Assembly: GCF_003112455.1 (NCBI RefSeq)
Contig: NZ_BDQX01000394.1
Location: 48,508 to 93,404, forward strand
Length of the DNA stretch: 44,897 bases
Direction: 5' to 3'
From: Paenibacillus agaridevorans
GTDB taxonomy: Bacteria > Bacillota > Bacilli > Paenibacillales > Paenibacillaceae
The notes beneath the pieces are model-generated. The model did not search any database and had not been told where the DNA came from. It worked only from the letters and a program-made list of their open reading frames with translations. Positions 17,476 through 25,602 of this stretch are shown here, piece after piece (the stretch's first letter is position 1; each line of letters begins with the position of its first letter). Made by a program: the position numbers and the translations under genes.

Positions 17476-18174
17476 TTATAACGAAATCAAGCTATCACTG
17501 TCAGTAGCATACCGATACTGTTTCGTTTCATTATTGATGATCATCTCGAACACGTTTGTTTGACTGTTGTACGTGACGCTATTCGTGGTGCCGATCTCCT
17601 CGTTCAGATTAACCTTCATGATTTGATCGCCAATCCTTTTGTAGACATGGATCTCGATTTGGGGAGAGCCTTGCATCATAACTACTTCTTTCTCGCCATC
17701 CTCGTTCAGATCAGCAACCAATACATGTCCGCTAAGTCTCAAAATGAGCTGAGGCTGCCCGTCCACCTGCTCAAACAAATAGTTTTCGACGCAGTTTGCC
17801 CCACATATCCCGGTTAAAAGCGTCATCGGTCGTCCGAATAACGACTCTTCGTTTTTCGTAAAATCTTGAATATAAGTCTCCTCGCCAACAAAGCCATATT
17901 CCGTTAATTGTTTGTCGCGCACAGAACCGAGATATAAGTGAGAATCGGTCGTCGTTTTTTTATAAACCATAAACGAGTTATCGAATTTCTTAACCTCATG
18001 AACGTCATCGTACGCGAGCTGAACGCCTGCATCGGTAATCGTCTCTGTTTCCGAAAACTCCAGGATTATGCTGCTGCCCGTCGCTTCGCCCGATTCTTGA
18101 CTGAAAGAACATCCCATCAAAATCGTCAAAAACAGGGTCAGCAGGCAGATGCTCATCGTTCTCCAATTTTTCAT
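17476..18174 (-). CDS. Lipoprotein with FG-GAP-like segment, unknown
   Basis: A 232-aa extracellular lipoprotein. The signal peptide is MKNWRTMSICLLTLFLTILMGC with the lipobox ending at Cys22, then a Ser/Glu-rich linker. The mature part is mostly polar beta-like sequence; VLVADLNEDGEKEVVMMQG (about 151-169) resembles a calcium-binding FG-GAP/VCBS segment (D-x-N-x-D-G). Function unknown. GAGGAGGAG precedes the ATG. It marks the host side of the left end of the phage-tail locus. Confidence 0.75.
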   Translation of the reverse strand: MKNWRTMSICLLTLFLTILMGCSFSQESGEATGSSIILEFSETETITDAGVQLAYDDVHEVKKFDNSFMVYKKTTTDSHLYLGSVRDKQLTEYGFVGEETYIQDFTKNEESLFGRPMTLLTGICGANCVENYLFEQVDGQPQLILRLSGHVLVADLNEDGEKEVVMMQGSPQIEIHVYKRIGDQIMKVNLNEEIGTTNSVTYNSQTNVFEMIINNETKQYRYATDSDSLISL

Positions 18175-18298
18175 TGCGATCTCCTCCTCTATTTAAATCC
18201 GCTGATTCCGAATATATCGCGTTCCGCTTTCGATTACTCTACTTCATTGACAGCTTTTTCATTCAAAAAGTTGCACTCCAACCAAGAGCCAAGATCAA

Positions 18299-18553
18299 TT
18301 ACCGCTCATAGGTTTGCTTGGCCAATTGATGCGTCAGCACCGTCGCTCCTGTTACGAGAATGCCCTGCAGCACTCCCTCGAGCGGGGATTCCAGCAAAAA
18401 GACGCCTCCTGCGATTCCGCACGCCAGAAGTGTCCACGGTATAGTCCAGTCAGGTACCTTGGGGGAATTCTTAAGCAACAGGCCGATAACAAAAAGCGCC
18501 GGCATCAATGCCAGCGCTTCTTCTTTGATATAATGGATGATTTCGTTCATCAT
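18299..18553 (-). CDS. Phage-type holin
   Basis: Small membrane protein of 84 aa with at least two hydrophobic helices (about 13-28 LALMPALFVIGLLLKN; 35-53 WTIPWTLLACGIAGGVFLL; a third weaker at 58-75) and a short charged tail KQTYER. Size, topology and its position right after a cell-wall amidase identify a holin, which makes membrane lesions so the amidase can reach the wall. The start overlaps the amidase stop (ATGATG), so expression is coupled. It is the last gene of the tail locus. Confidence 0.8.
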   Translation of the reverse strand: MMNEIIHYIKEEALALMPALFVIGLLLKNSPKVPDWTIPWTLLACGIAGGVFLLESPLEGVLQGILVTGATVLTHQLAKQTYER

Positions 18554-19353
18554 GTCGCGGCTTTCGCCTCCTTATCGAGTAATTGCAGTCGGTCCAGCAA
18601 CACAGCAAGCTGCGCCCTCGTGATGGGCTCGTCTGGACTGAATCGGTCTGCCGCCGTTCCAACGAGCAGTCCGGTTTGCAGCGCTTTGAGAATGGATTGC
18701 TCTGCCCAGTGGCCTTGGATGTCCCTTATGACGGGGGTAGGCTTCGCTACAGGCGTTGTCTTGCTTGGTGCGGTTGCAGCAGCAGGAGGCTTATAGGGAT
18801 GGGCGATGTAGGCGCAGAAGCCTTGAACGACCGCTTCCGCGTAGGTCTTCCACTTGTTCTTGAGCCGTTCGGCATCCTGTGCGTTACTGCAAAACCCGTA
18901 TTCGACGATGACCGTCTCGACTTTGCCCGTATTGCGGTGCATAAAGTAATAGTCGCCACCTGACTCATTGGAGCGAGAGAACGCACGTCTTCGCGGCTGT
19001 CCCGCGCCAACAATGGAGTCCAGCAAGGCGTTTGCCATTTTGCCATTCGCGTACACGCTGTAGATCGTCTCCGCCCCTGCCGCCGTGCTGGATGGCGCCG
19101 CATTGATATGATTGCTGATGCCGTATTGTGCACCGCTTTGCTTCACCATCTCCGCTCTAGGCGTTGGCTCCAGCGTCGTGTCGCTGTTCCTGGTCAATGC
19201 GACTTTAACTCCCAGCTCCCGGAACCGGTTGTACTGGTATAACGAAATATCGAGCGTCATCGCCTTCTCCACGATGCCGTTGCCTCCCGCTCCTGGATCT
19301 GCTCCCCCATGGCCGGGGTCGATGATCAGGAGAGGCTTCGAATCTCTAATCAA
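18550..19353 (-). CDS. N-acetylmuramoyl-L-alanine amidase with SLH domain (lysis enzyme)
   Basis: Zinc amidase that cuts the bond between muramic acid and the stem peptide, 267 aa. The Amidase_3 domain (about 6-182) shows all expected residues: His15 in IIDPGHGG, Glu29 in GIVEKAM, His81 in SNHINA, Glu150 in VIVEYGFCSN. A Pro/Ala/Thr linker (186-206) leads to one S-layer homology repeat (about 208-255: IRDIQGHWAEQSILKALQTG, then FSPDEPITRAQLAVLLDRL). SLH domains bind pyruvylated wall polysaccharide, so the enzyme is probably tuned to this host's wall. The start codon is TTG with AAGGAG upstream. Lies between the coiled-coil protein and the holin in the lysis module. Confidence 0.93.
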   Translation of the reverse strand: MIRDSKPLLIIDPGHGGADPGAGGNGIVEKAMTLDISLYQYNRFRELGVKVALTRNSDTTLEPTPRAEMVKQSGAQYGISNHINAAPSSTAAGAETIYSVYANGKMANALLDSIVGAGQPRRRAFSRSNESGGDYYFMHRNTGKVETVIVEYGFCSNAQDAERLKNKWKTYAEAVVQGFCAYIAHPYKPPAAATAPSKTTPVAKPTPVIRDIQGHWAEQSILKALQTGLLVGTAADRFSPDEPITRAQLAVLLDRLQLLDKEAKAAT

Positions 19354-19467
19354 AATGTGATCTCCTTCTTTCTTGTTGTAGTTAGTGGAAGTGTTTGTTC
19401 AAACCGCCTTTGTACGACGCGAGCAGCGCACGATGTAGCCGGCGCCTGACAAGAGCGATCGTCTCCA

Positions 19468-19776
19468 TCAGGCGCGGCTTTTCCCCTGCTCTATGCGGTC
19501 GATTCGATGATGAGCCGATTTCGCATACTCTTCCAATCTCGTTACTCGTTCGGACAACTCGTCAAATCGCTTGCTTTGAGCTCTCTGCTCCAGCCGGACT
19601 TCATCGATACCCCGCTTGATGTATTCCATATCGGCGCTTATGCGCGCATCCCGGTGCACGTCGTCCTTGAGCTCCTGCTTTGCCGCCCGGGCCCGCCCAA
19701 TCCAGCCTAAGAAGATACCGCTGATCCCGGACATGGCCCCGACGACCGCGATAAACGTTGCAACGTCTTTCACCAT
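19468..19776 (-). CDS. Membrane/coiled-coil lysis-module protein (XhlA-like)
   Basis: A 102-aa protein with one N-terminal hydrophobic helix (about 5-27, VATFIAVVGAMSGISGIFLGWIG) followed by a long charged coiled coil (about 30-100, ending RLEEYAKSAHHRIDRIEQGK). PBSX-type phages carry a small membrane-associated coiled-coil protein, XhlA, at this place; there the helix is at the C-terminus, so this may be an analogue rather than a homologue. GAGGTGA precedes the ATG. A terminator lies just upstream, separating it from the tail genes. Confidence 0.6.
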   Translation of the reverse strand: MVKDVATFIAVVGAMSGISGIFLGWIGRARAAKQELKDDVHRDARISADMEYIKRGIDEVRLEQRAQSKRFDELSERVTRLEEYAKSAHHRIDRIEQGKSRA

Positions 19777-19794
19777 CCGTTCACCTCGATTTCA

Positions 19795-19824
19795 TAAAAA
19801 TAAGGCTCCGGTTGGGGCGGAGCC
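19795..19824 (-). terminator. Terminator between the glycosidase remnant and the lysis genes
   Basis: Read on the minus strand, GGCTCCG, seven-base loop, CGGAGCC, then TTATTTTTA. It lies before the XhlA-like gene, so lysis genes need read-through or their own promoter. The stem closely resembles the one at 20559-20578. Confidence 0.75.
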
Positions 19825-19868
19825 TCTGTGTGGCATATAAAAGTTAATTTATTAAAAGATATCAGAAT

Positions 19869-20542
19869 TTAAGCGATTATTTTCTTGTCCCACTCTTTCC
19901 ACCATGTGCTTTTCTTCGCGGCATCTTCCTTGATAAAAAGTAAATGTACCCTACCCATTTTGCGGCTCCATCCGTTATGTGGCCACAGGTAGGCGCTGCC
20001 GCCTCCGTCACCATTTACTGCATTCGGACAGCCCGGTGCGAGCATAATTCCCTCTCGTGTGTCCACATAGACCTTGTCGAGCGTTCTCTGGGCCGGTACA
20101 AGCCTACCGTCAGCCGTAAGCCTGTGACCCGGTAGTTCTTCCCTTTCCAGGAGCTGTCGGAGAGTTGGTCACGCTTAACGCTTTCAGTGGTAGAACTCGT
20201 GCCATCCATAAGAATGTGCGGAGAACCTTGTACAGCATGTACCGCGTTAGCTGGTGCCTTGCCTATATGCCATGCCCCGTCAGGCAGCATGTAGAGCTCG
20301 TCGCGCGCTTTGGTCTTTGGACTATCGGAATTGACTGTTTTTCCTTCAACAATGACTCGCCCGATCGGTACACCGTTGTCTGTGTCAGCAAAATTAAAGT
20401 CGATTGCAGCGTCAGCACCAGTTGCCTGCCCGATGTCTTTGACCGTCGCCCCGATCTTGTGAGAAACAAATGCCTCGTCGACTCCTGGAGTTGCAATTGC
20501 TAAACAACATTGACTCCATTTTCTGAAGCAAGGATTAGTCAC
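19869..20542 (-). pseudogene. Frameshifted phosphodiester glycosidase (NAGPA-like)
   Basis: Two overlapping frames together give most of a NAGPA-type phosphodiester glycosidase of the sort found beside prophage tail genes. The 5' part (20542 down to about 20130) carries PGVDEAFVSHKIGATVKDIG, AIDFNFADTDNGVPIGRVIV and DELYMLPDGAWHIG. The 3' part, in another frame, carries RLTADGRLVPAQRTLD, then NAVNGDGGGSAYLWP with the conserved DGGGS signature. The shift falls near 20130-20140. The GTG at 20542 abuts its GGGAG too closely, and a better-spaced ATG in another frame reads MESMLFS, so a second shift near the start is possible. Either a real pseudogene or a sequencing error. Confidence 0.7.
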
Positions 20543-20550
20543 TCCCTACA

Positions 20551-20578
20551 ATAAAATAGGCCCCGCTTATGCGGAGCC
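20551..20578 (-). terminator. Terminator overlapping the xkdX stop codon
   Basis: On the minus strand GGCTCCGC, ATAA loop, GCGGGGCC, then TATTTTAT. The xkdX stop codon lies in the loop. It should reduce transcription into the glycosidase remnant. Confidence 0.75.
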
Positions 20579-20710
20579 CTCGTATGGCTGACCTGTGATT
20601 TGTTCGTACTGTGCAGCTGAAATCTTGTTACCGACCACAAAAACCGCGACTTGTGTGTCCGTGTACCGTCCCGCATCATAGTGGCGCTTGATTGTCGCAA
20701 ACCAATCCAT
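20567..20710 (-). CDS. xkdX: XkdX-family tail protein
   Basis: A 47-aa protein: MDWFATIKRHYDAGRYTDTQ, then VAVFVVGNKISAAQYEQITG, then QPYEGSA. The pattern W-(x)n-I-K-x-(Y/H)-Y-x-x-G-x-Y-(T/S), V-x-x-F-V-x-x-x-x-I-(T/S)-x-x-x-Y-x-x-I-T-G is that of XkdX, a tiny protein found near the end of PBSX-type tail operons. AAGGGGGTG precedes the ATG, which directly follows the stop of the preceding gene (TAGATG). Function unknown. Confidence 0.9.
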   Translation of the reverse strand: MDWFATIKRHYDAGRYTDTQVAVFVVGNKISAAQYEQITGQPYEGSA

Positions 20711-21058
20711 CTATAACACCCCCTTATCAACAAGCTCAAATAGAAGGCTTGCGTGATCTGTTTCAGACTGGTCGAGTCTTATTTGCGTATCGACAAGTTC
20801 TAGCGCAAGCATGGCGGCTTCATCTTCAAGTTTTGCTACACGATCAGAAGGTATAATTGGCGCAGGATGTGGCGTGAGTTCTTCCATTTCGTACTCAATT
20901 GGAATACCCTTATCGATGCAGTCTGCAAAGTATTGCGCCTCTTCTTGTGTCATCGGGACACGTCCTGCTTTATATGGATTGTGTTCTTGAGCGAAGTTTG
21001 TTAGCTCATTCTCAACAGTGAATCCATATCCACCATTCACTTCATAAATTTTATACAA
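20711..21058 (-). CDS. Tail-fibre accessory protein, unknown
   Basis: A 115-aa protein without a recognised domain. The N-terminal half is compact (YKIYEVNGGYGFTVEN); the C-terminal 45 residues form a predicted coiled coil (RVAKLEDEAAMLALELVDTQ and on). Small proteins of this shape often follow fibre genes in Paenibacillus prophages and may assist fibre folding or attach to it; that is inference from position. The start codon is TTG with GGAGG 7 bp upstream. Confidence 0.6.
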   Translation of the reverse strand: MYKIYEVNGGYGFTVENELTNFAQEHNPYKAGRVPMTQEEAQYFADCIDKGIPIEYEMEELTPHPAPIIPSDRVAKLEDEAAMLALELVDTQIRLDQSETDHASLLFELVDKGVL

Positions 21059-21073
21059 GGGACATCCTCCGTT

Positions 21074-23029
21074 CTATATGGTGTAAAAGAAAGTGCTACT
21101 AAATCCAGTAGCAGAAAAGTGTGCAAACACCTTACCCGAAGGAGATATTGTTGACCTTCCTCCAACAGTAGAGGCGAAGACCATACCTGGAATCACCCAA
21201 TATTGCCTAGTTACTGTATCAAAAACAAAACCAGCCACACCTTGATAAGCCGGAATGACTACGTGTCTACCATCTGGTGAGTAACAAGAATGACCTTGAA
21301 TCGCCATTGTACCAGCAGTTGAACTAATTAAGTAGTTGACAAAAGGGTTGTTTATATTTTCTGGAATGAGAGTGTTTAAGTGGAAGATGACGCTATTACT
21401 ACTATTTACACCCGATCCACCAATAAAGAATAGGGCATGTTTATCTTTGAGATAAACCATGTCAAAAGGGGGAACACTTGCACCACCCCAGATGTTACCG
21501 TAGTAAACGACAAGTGACCATGTGTTGGTCGAGATTCGATATTGATAAACAGCGGAATCTACCCCTGTCCAAGTATTTGTGCCAAAAACAAACCACATCA
21601 AATCATCGCCATCAAAAGCAGAATAAGTGGCTTTTTTATTAGCGTATGGACATTGTGCCAACGCAGTAAAAGCACCAGTTGTCTTGTTAATCCATCCGAA
21701 CGGTGTTGCGTGCGTCTGACCCATGTAAGCATAAAGCCTATCATTAGATTGTTTATAAAACATGTGTGGATTGTTGCCACTTACAGTTGTATTCATAGTG
21801 ATATCTGCACGAGCGAAGTCGTTCGTGTGGTTAAGAGTGTATAAAGTATTAGAATTAGTCATTATCACATAAATATGCGTGTCACTAGCCGCCATATCAA
21901 AAATCTCAGCATTACCAGGAGACAAGCCAACATTCTTATAAGCAGTAGGATATTTAAAACTAGGTGCACCGCCTCCACTCACACTCTTCCACTCCCCTCC
22001 ATCAAGATATTGTAATGCGCCATTCACGACGCGAGTATTTGTAGATACAGAAGTCCACGCTGTCCAAGCTGCGCCATCATAGCGTGTACGTTGATAAGTT
22101 AATCCAGAGACAATCTCCGTGTAACGCTGAATCAGATAATCTGAACTCACAAAGACTTCAAGCAACCCATAATCAGCCGTGGCAGGCGGGCGATTCGCAG
22201 AGTCAGAAATGATTCCCAACTTATATATGCCGACATTTGTAATCGTGTTGAAGTTCGTGTTATTCACAATAGCTCCAGCGTCACGAACCACGTTTGCAAT
22301 CGCATTATCCACCGTGTCTTTACGTGCAATATCTGCCGCCACAATTGGAGCCGCTACTTGCGCGCGACCGCTTCCGTCTCTCTGGATGATCTTATTAGGC
22401 GTCGCGATAGATGTTGAAACAGCAGCAACAGCCTGCGATACCCTAAGTGGTGTCATATCTGTAGCGTTGTCTGTTCCAGCTTCCGCTTGGGCTTGCGTGG
22501 CAATGACACGGTTCACCTGCGCACCTGTTGCAATACCGCCAAGCTTCGTTCGTTCCACATCTGTCATAAAGCGGTTATTGGCGTCCTGAGTAATGATGGA
22601 TGGTGGATGATTCGCCGGATGCGTATAGTTATTTGCTCCAGACGCGATCCCGTCGAGTTTAGACTTGTCCGCTGCGGACATAAAACCAGCTGCTGCTGTC
22701 GTAGCTGCAGCGTGAGCGGTACCTCCAGTGCCAACATGAGTTAGTGGAGCTTGCTGCACATTATCCACGTTACCGAGCCCTACGTCAGCTTTCGCCAAGG
22801 TGACAGCCCCAGTCTTGCCAGCAACACTGCTCACAGTGTTCACCTGAGCTCCAGCCGTGATACCGTTGAGTTTTGATTTGTCTGCCGCTGACATTCGTCC
22901 CGCTTCCGTCGTGCTGGCGAGCTTCGTCACTTCCGCATCCAGAATATCCGCATTCCCGTTCAGATCGTCAATGTTGACGTTGTCCGTGCTCCCTGGCTTC
23001 TTCAAATTCAAATTCGATGTTAACTGCAT
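21074..23029 (-). CDS. Tail fibre / receptor-binding protein with beta-propeller-like C-terminus
   Basis: A 651-aa tail fibre. The N-terminal half (about 1-215) is made of short fibre repeats: MSAADKSKLNGITAGAQVN, then MSAADKSKLDGIASGANNYT, then MTDVERTKLGGIATGAQVN, plus TGAVTLAKADVGLGNVDNV. A linker typical of fibre shafts follows (TNVGIYKLGIISDSANRPPA, then LIQRYTEIVSGLTYQR). From about residue 355 the protein becomes kelch/propeller-like, with repeated strands such as THIYVIMTNSNTLYTLNH, DRLYAYMGQTH and SAVYQYRISTNTWSLV, the likely receptor-binding head. The DNA for this part is visibly richer in A+T than the baseplate genes, suggesting separate acquisition. GGAGGAGG lies upstream. Confidence 0.85.
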   Translation of the reverse strand: MQLTSNLNLKKPGSTDNVNIDDLNGNADILDAEVTKLASTTEAGRMSAADKSKLNGITAGAQVNTVSSVAGKTGAVTLAKADVGLGNVDNVQQAPLTHVGTGGTAHAAATTAAAGFMSAADKSKLDGIASGANNYTHPANHPPSIITQDANNRFMTDVERTKLGGIATGAQVNRVIATQAQAEAGTDNATDMTPLRVSQAVAAVSTSIATPNKIIQRDGSGRAQVAAPIVAADIARKDTVDNAIANVVRDAGAIVNNTNFNTITNVGIYKLGIISDSANRPPATADYGLLEVFVSSDYLIQRYTEIVSGLTYQRTRYDGAAWTAWTSVSTNTRVVNGALQYLDGGEWKSVSGGGAPSFKYPTAYKNVGLSPGNAEIFDMAASDTHIYVIMTNSNTLYTLNHTNDFARADITMNTTVSGNNPHMFYKQSNDRLYAYMGQTHATPFGWINKTTGAFTALAQCPYANKKATYSAFDGDDLMWFVFGTNTWTGVDSAVYQYRISTNTWSLVVYYGNIWGGASVPPFDMVYLKDKHALFFIGGSGVNSSNSVIFHLNTLIPENINNPFVNYLISSTAGTMAIQGHSCYSPDGRHVVIPAYQGVAGFVFDTVTRQYWVIPGMVFASTVGGRSTISPSGKVFAHFSATGFSSTFFYTI

Positions 23030-23032
23030 TCG

Positions 23033-23650
23033 TTATCCTCCTCCATAAGTTCTTAATTGCCCCCATGTCCGTGTTCCGGCTTCCTGCCATGTCAGATCAG
23101 ACACCATGTCCCATGTGGTGTAGGTGTAGAGGAACGAAACGGACAGATGGGCGGGCTTAATCTGATCCAGCATCGCCATGAATCCGGCCAAGTTAGCCGG
23201 AACACCTAGCACCCCGATAAATTGAATCACGAACCGGTACTCATCCGGATATTCCAACACGTCGACCTCGCCACCACTGAATGCAGCAGCAACGCCGATC
23301 AGCATTTGTTTGGTTACTGTGCCATGACCGCGAAGCTTGGCGAAAATGATCTCGCGACGCCATTCGTACGACATGGACGGGTCAGTCGCCAACCCAAACT
23401 CCCGCTCCCAATGAGCCAACCCCCAGGTAGCCGTAGACACATAGAACTGAGCTGCCAAGTCGGAAGCCGAAGCGATGCTGATACCAAGCTCCTCTGCCAA
23501 TGTCGACTGCAGCTCAACCATGTCGCGTATGCCGTGCCAATATGCCGGCAGGTACGCCATCAAGTCAGGCGGCATCACATCAGGCGGTTCCGGAGGCGCT
23601 GCCGTATCTCCAAACAAAAGTGTTCCGTATAGACCATCGCCGTACGACAT
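23033..23650 (-). CDS. xkdU: Baseplate protein, XkdU/YmfQ family (DUF2313)
   Basis: A 205-aa baseplate-periphery protein that in related phages links baseplate wedge and tail fibres. Signatures are YGDGLYGTLLFGD near the start, PPDLMAYLPAYWHGIRDM, FYVSTATWGLAHWEREFGL, and EWRREIIFAKLRGHGTVTKQ. The end (TWQEAGTRTWGQLRTYGGG) carries the TWxxL motif common at fibre junctions. The ATG at 23650 has GAGGTGG upstream and overlaps the previous stop by one base. Unlike in PBSX, three fibre-like genes separate it from xkdT. Confidence 0.88.
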   Translation of the reverse strand: MSYGDGLYGTLLFGDTAAPPEPPDVMPPDLMAYLPAYWHGIRDMVELQSTLAEELGISIASASDLAAQFYVSTATWGLAHWEREFGLATDPSMSYEWRREIIFAKLRGHGTVTKQMLIGVAAAFSGGEVDVLEYPDEYRFVIQFIGVLGVPANLAGFMAMLDQIKPAHLSVSFLYTYTTWDMVSDLTWQEAGTRTWGQLRTYGGG

Positions 23651-24147
23651 CAAACACCACCTCGCAATTGACCCCATGTGACTCCGGGAGAAAGCTTGCC
23701 CACTGCCAAATCATAGGCAGCTTTGACCGCGCTTGGCGTAGCTGCTTGCGTCGTGCTAGTGCTATTCGTCGCACTATTCAATTGTGCGATGCCCGCAGCG
23801 CTCGTACTCGCCGTAGGGAGCCGCGCTGCTGCCACGGTACCGGACGCGATGTCCGCGCCGCTATGCTGATGGGCAGCCGGTGCAAACGTTGCAGGTTTGC
23901 CGCTAACTCCAGCCCAAGGCACACTATCCGCCGCATCTGCGCTATCCACTTTGCCGTTATTGTTCGTGTCGTAGATACTCTTGAGCATGTCGCCTGCGGT
24001 CTGAGCGGCAACGAGCAGTACATTTCCGCCTGCAGAGCCAATGTACAGTTTTTTCGTATCCGTGCAGAATCCAAGCTCACCTGTTTCTAAGGTGCCGATG
24101 TCCGCTTCCAGACCTCGACGCACCTGCATTAATACATTTCTGGGCAT
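23650..24147 (-). CDS. Tail fibre-like protein with pyocin/hyaluronidase-type N-terminus
   Basis: A 165-aa protein. The N-terminus (MQVRRGLEADIGTLETGELG, then FCTDTKKLYIGSAGGNVLL) is the short beta motif found at the start of many phage fibres and tropism determinants. The middle has the AAHQHSGADIASGTVAAARLP fibre motif and near the end ATPSAVKAAYDLA, typical of fibre shafts. It ends GVTWGQLRGGV, echoing the end of the next protein. Probably a structural fibre segment. ATG with AAGGGGG upstream; the stop overlaps the xkdU start by one base. Confidence 0.8.
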   Translation of the reverse strand: MPRNVLMQVRRGLEADIGTLETGELGFCTDTKKLYIGSAGGNVLLVAAQTAGDMLKSIYDTNNNGKVDSADAADSVPWAGVSGKPATFAPAAHQHSGADIASGTVAAARLPTASTSAAGIAQLNSATNSTSTTQAATPSAVKAAYDLAVGKLSPGVTWGQLRGGV

Positions 24148-24159
24148 CCTTTAGCCCCC

Positions 24160-25182
24160 TTAGAACGTCCCGCCATCGACGACCGCGACCATCAGGCGGT
24201 TGCCGTTGGCGGCATCGTAAACGATGCTGGCCGCATCTACATTAGCTTCAATGCCAGTGCCGTTTACCAGAATACCCTTACCCGGCTTGGCCGCAACCGT
24301 TGTCGATCCGACAGTAATGCCGTTGCCAGCCCCAACTGTCAACGTCACCGTATCCGCGGTGCCGCCTCCAGTCAGGCCGTTACCTGCTGCGATCGTCTGC
24401 AAAGCGCCGCCAGTGCGAACCCACTCCGTTCCGTTGTAGGTGTACTGCTTCGCCTCGTCGTCGACGATACAAGTCATGCCGACCGACGGTACGATAAAGC
24501 TCCAAGCCGAGCCTGCCCATTCAGCTATCTGGTTTGCGCGGCTTGCCCAGGCACCCGTTGGAGATGCGCCGATGATATAACGATCCTTGACAGCAGGCGA
24601 TCCCGGAGGCGCGGCCAAGTCCTTATCCTTGACGCTGTCCTGATACTCTTGTCCCGCACGAGCCAAATCCAGCTCGTTCTTGACCTTCTGCGCAGACCAT
24701 AACTCGGTTGGAGAGGTGCCGGAGTCATTAATAATGCGGTGCCGAGTGGCATCGTCAATATGCGTCTTGATCTCCGCTGCCGTCTTCGTGTTCGTTCCGT
24801 CGGATACCCGACTCACACGCCCTCCGGTCAACTCCGTCAGTCGCACCTTGCCGAAGGTCGCGCCATCCGCAATATCGTCCAGGTCGCCGGTTAGGTCAGC
24901 CAAATCGAGTACATTCACATTCGCCCAGGCTGCGCCGGTATCCAGATACAAGCGGCCAATGTTTTCACCAGTCGTAACGTAATACATACGGCCAGAGCTG
25001 GCGGCCGATGGCCGTGCTGCATATGTCCCAGACATCACCCGGCCTACAAAGACGTTAGACGTCCCGTCTCCGATAAAAACTTCTTTCGTATCGCTGCAGA
25101 AACCCATCTCGCCGCTTTGCATTGCGCCATGAGCCTGCAATTGCGCTTTTGTGCCGCGCATAATCAATATGGTTTGTGCCAT
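24160..25182 (-). CDS. Tail fibre-like protein with DUF2793-like segment
   Basis: A 340-aa fibre protein whose start (ILIMRGTKAQLQAHGAMQSG, then EMGFCSDTKEVFIGDGTSNVFV) matches that of the next gene, so the two are paralogues in their first 45 residues. A central region (about 195-255: AAPPGSPAVKDRYIIG, NQIAEWAGSAWSFIVPSVGM, YNGTEWVRTGG) resembles DUF2793. The C-terminal part is Gly/Thr/Val-rich shaft sequence (GNGLTGGGTADTVTLTVGAG and on). No enzyme motif. Likely part of the fibre or adaptor set. Confidence 0.8.
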   Translation of the reverse strand: MAQTILIMRGTKAQLQAHGAMQSGEMGFCSDTKEVFIGDGTSNVFVGRVMSGTYAARPSAASSGRMYYVTTGENIGRLYLDTGAAWANVNVLDLADLTGDLDDIADGATFGKVRLTELTGGRVSRVSDGTNTKTAAEIKTHIDDATRHRIINDSGTSPTELWSAQKVKNELDLARAGQEYQDSVKDKDLAAPPGSPAVKDRYIIGASPTGAWASRANQIAEWAGSAWSFIVPSVGMTCIVDDEAKQYTYNGTEWVRTGGALQTIAAGNGLTGGGTADTVTLTVGAGNGITVGSTTVAAKPGKGILVNGTGIEANVDAASIVYDAANGNRLMVAVVDGGTF

Positions 25183-25185
25183 TCG

Positions 25186-25599
25186 CTACATCTCCTCATC
25201 AAAATATCCACCGTCGATGATGCCATTACCCTTATACTGCACGACTTCCGTTTGCACAGCCGATACAGCGGTCTGTAGACGATTAATGTCATCAGCGTCC
25301 ACCTGGTCGCCTGGCGTTTGGTACGTGACATAAGCTGCTTCGGCACTAGCGAATACACGAATATACCTCCGCCAAGGTGCATCTGCTGGAATAGATACGG
25401 TAAAGGCCGTAATCTCGGTACCGCTCATATTCGGACCGGTATATACACGCACAGTACTATTGGCTATATTGTCATGAGCGAGCAGCCCCTCGAATTTCCC
25501 ATCAGTCATCCTCAGCTCTTCCTGAACCGTATAGTCTGTTCCGTCAGCCCGCTTGTTCAACTTCTCGGGGAATACCTCTATCGCATCCGGATATGGCAT
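25186..25599 (-). CDS. Baseplate-proximal structural protein, unknown
   Basis: A 137-aa protein (MPYPDAIEVFPEKLNKRADG at the start, VYTGPNMSGTEITAF, TYQTPGDQVDADDINRLQTA, IIDGGYFDEEM at the end). Similar proteins follow baseplate J genes in Paenibacillus prophages as I recall them; the DADDINxLQ segment resembles the shaft start of fibres. No enzymatic motif. It follows xkdT by 3 bp and precedes the fibre genes, so it may be a fibre adaptor. Confidence 0.65.
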   Translation of the reverse strand: MPYPDAIEVFPEKLNKRADGTDYTVQEELRMTDGKFEGLLAHDNIANSTVRVYTGPNMSGTEITAFTVSIPADAPWRRYIRVFASAEAAYVTYQTPGDQVDADDINRLQTAVSAVQTEVVQYKGNGIIDGGYFDEEM

Positions 25600-25602
25600 G
25601 GT

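Noticed and set aside
18175..18298. Attachment site at the left edge of the tail locus
   Set aside because: No matching direct repeat was found at the right edge and no integrase or tRNA gene is present, so an att site cannot be supported.
20539..20739. A 66-codon frame overlapping xkdX
   Set aside because: The overlapping 47-residue XkdX frame has the family pattern and a good ribosome site; this one has neither.
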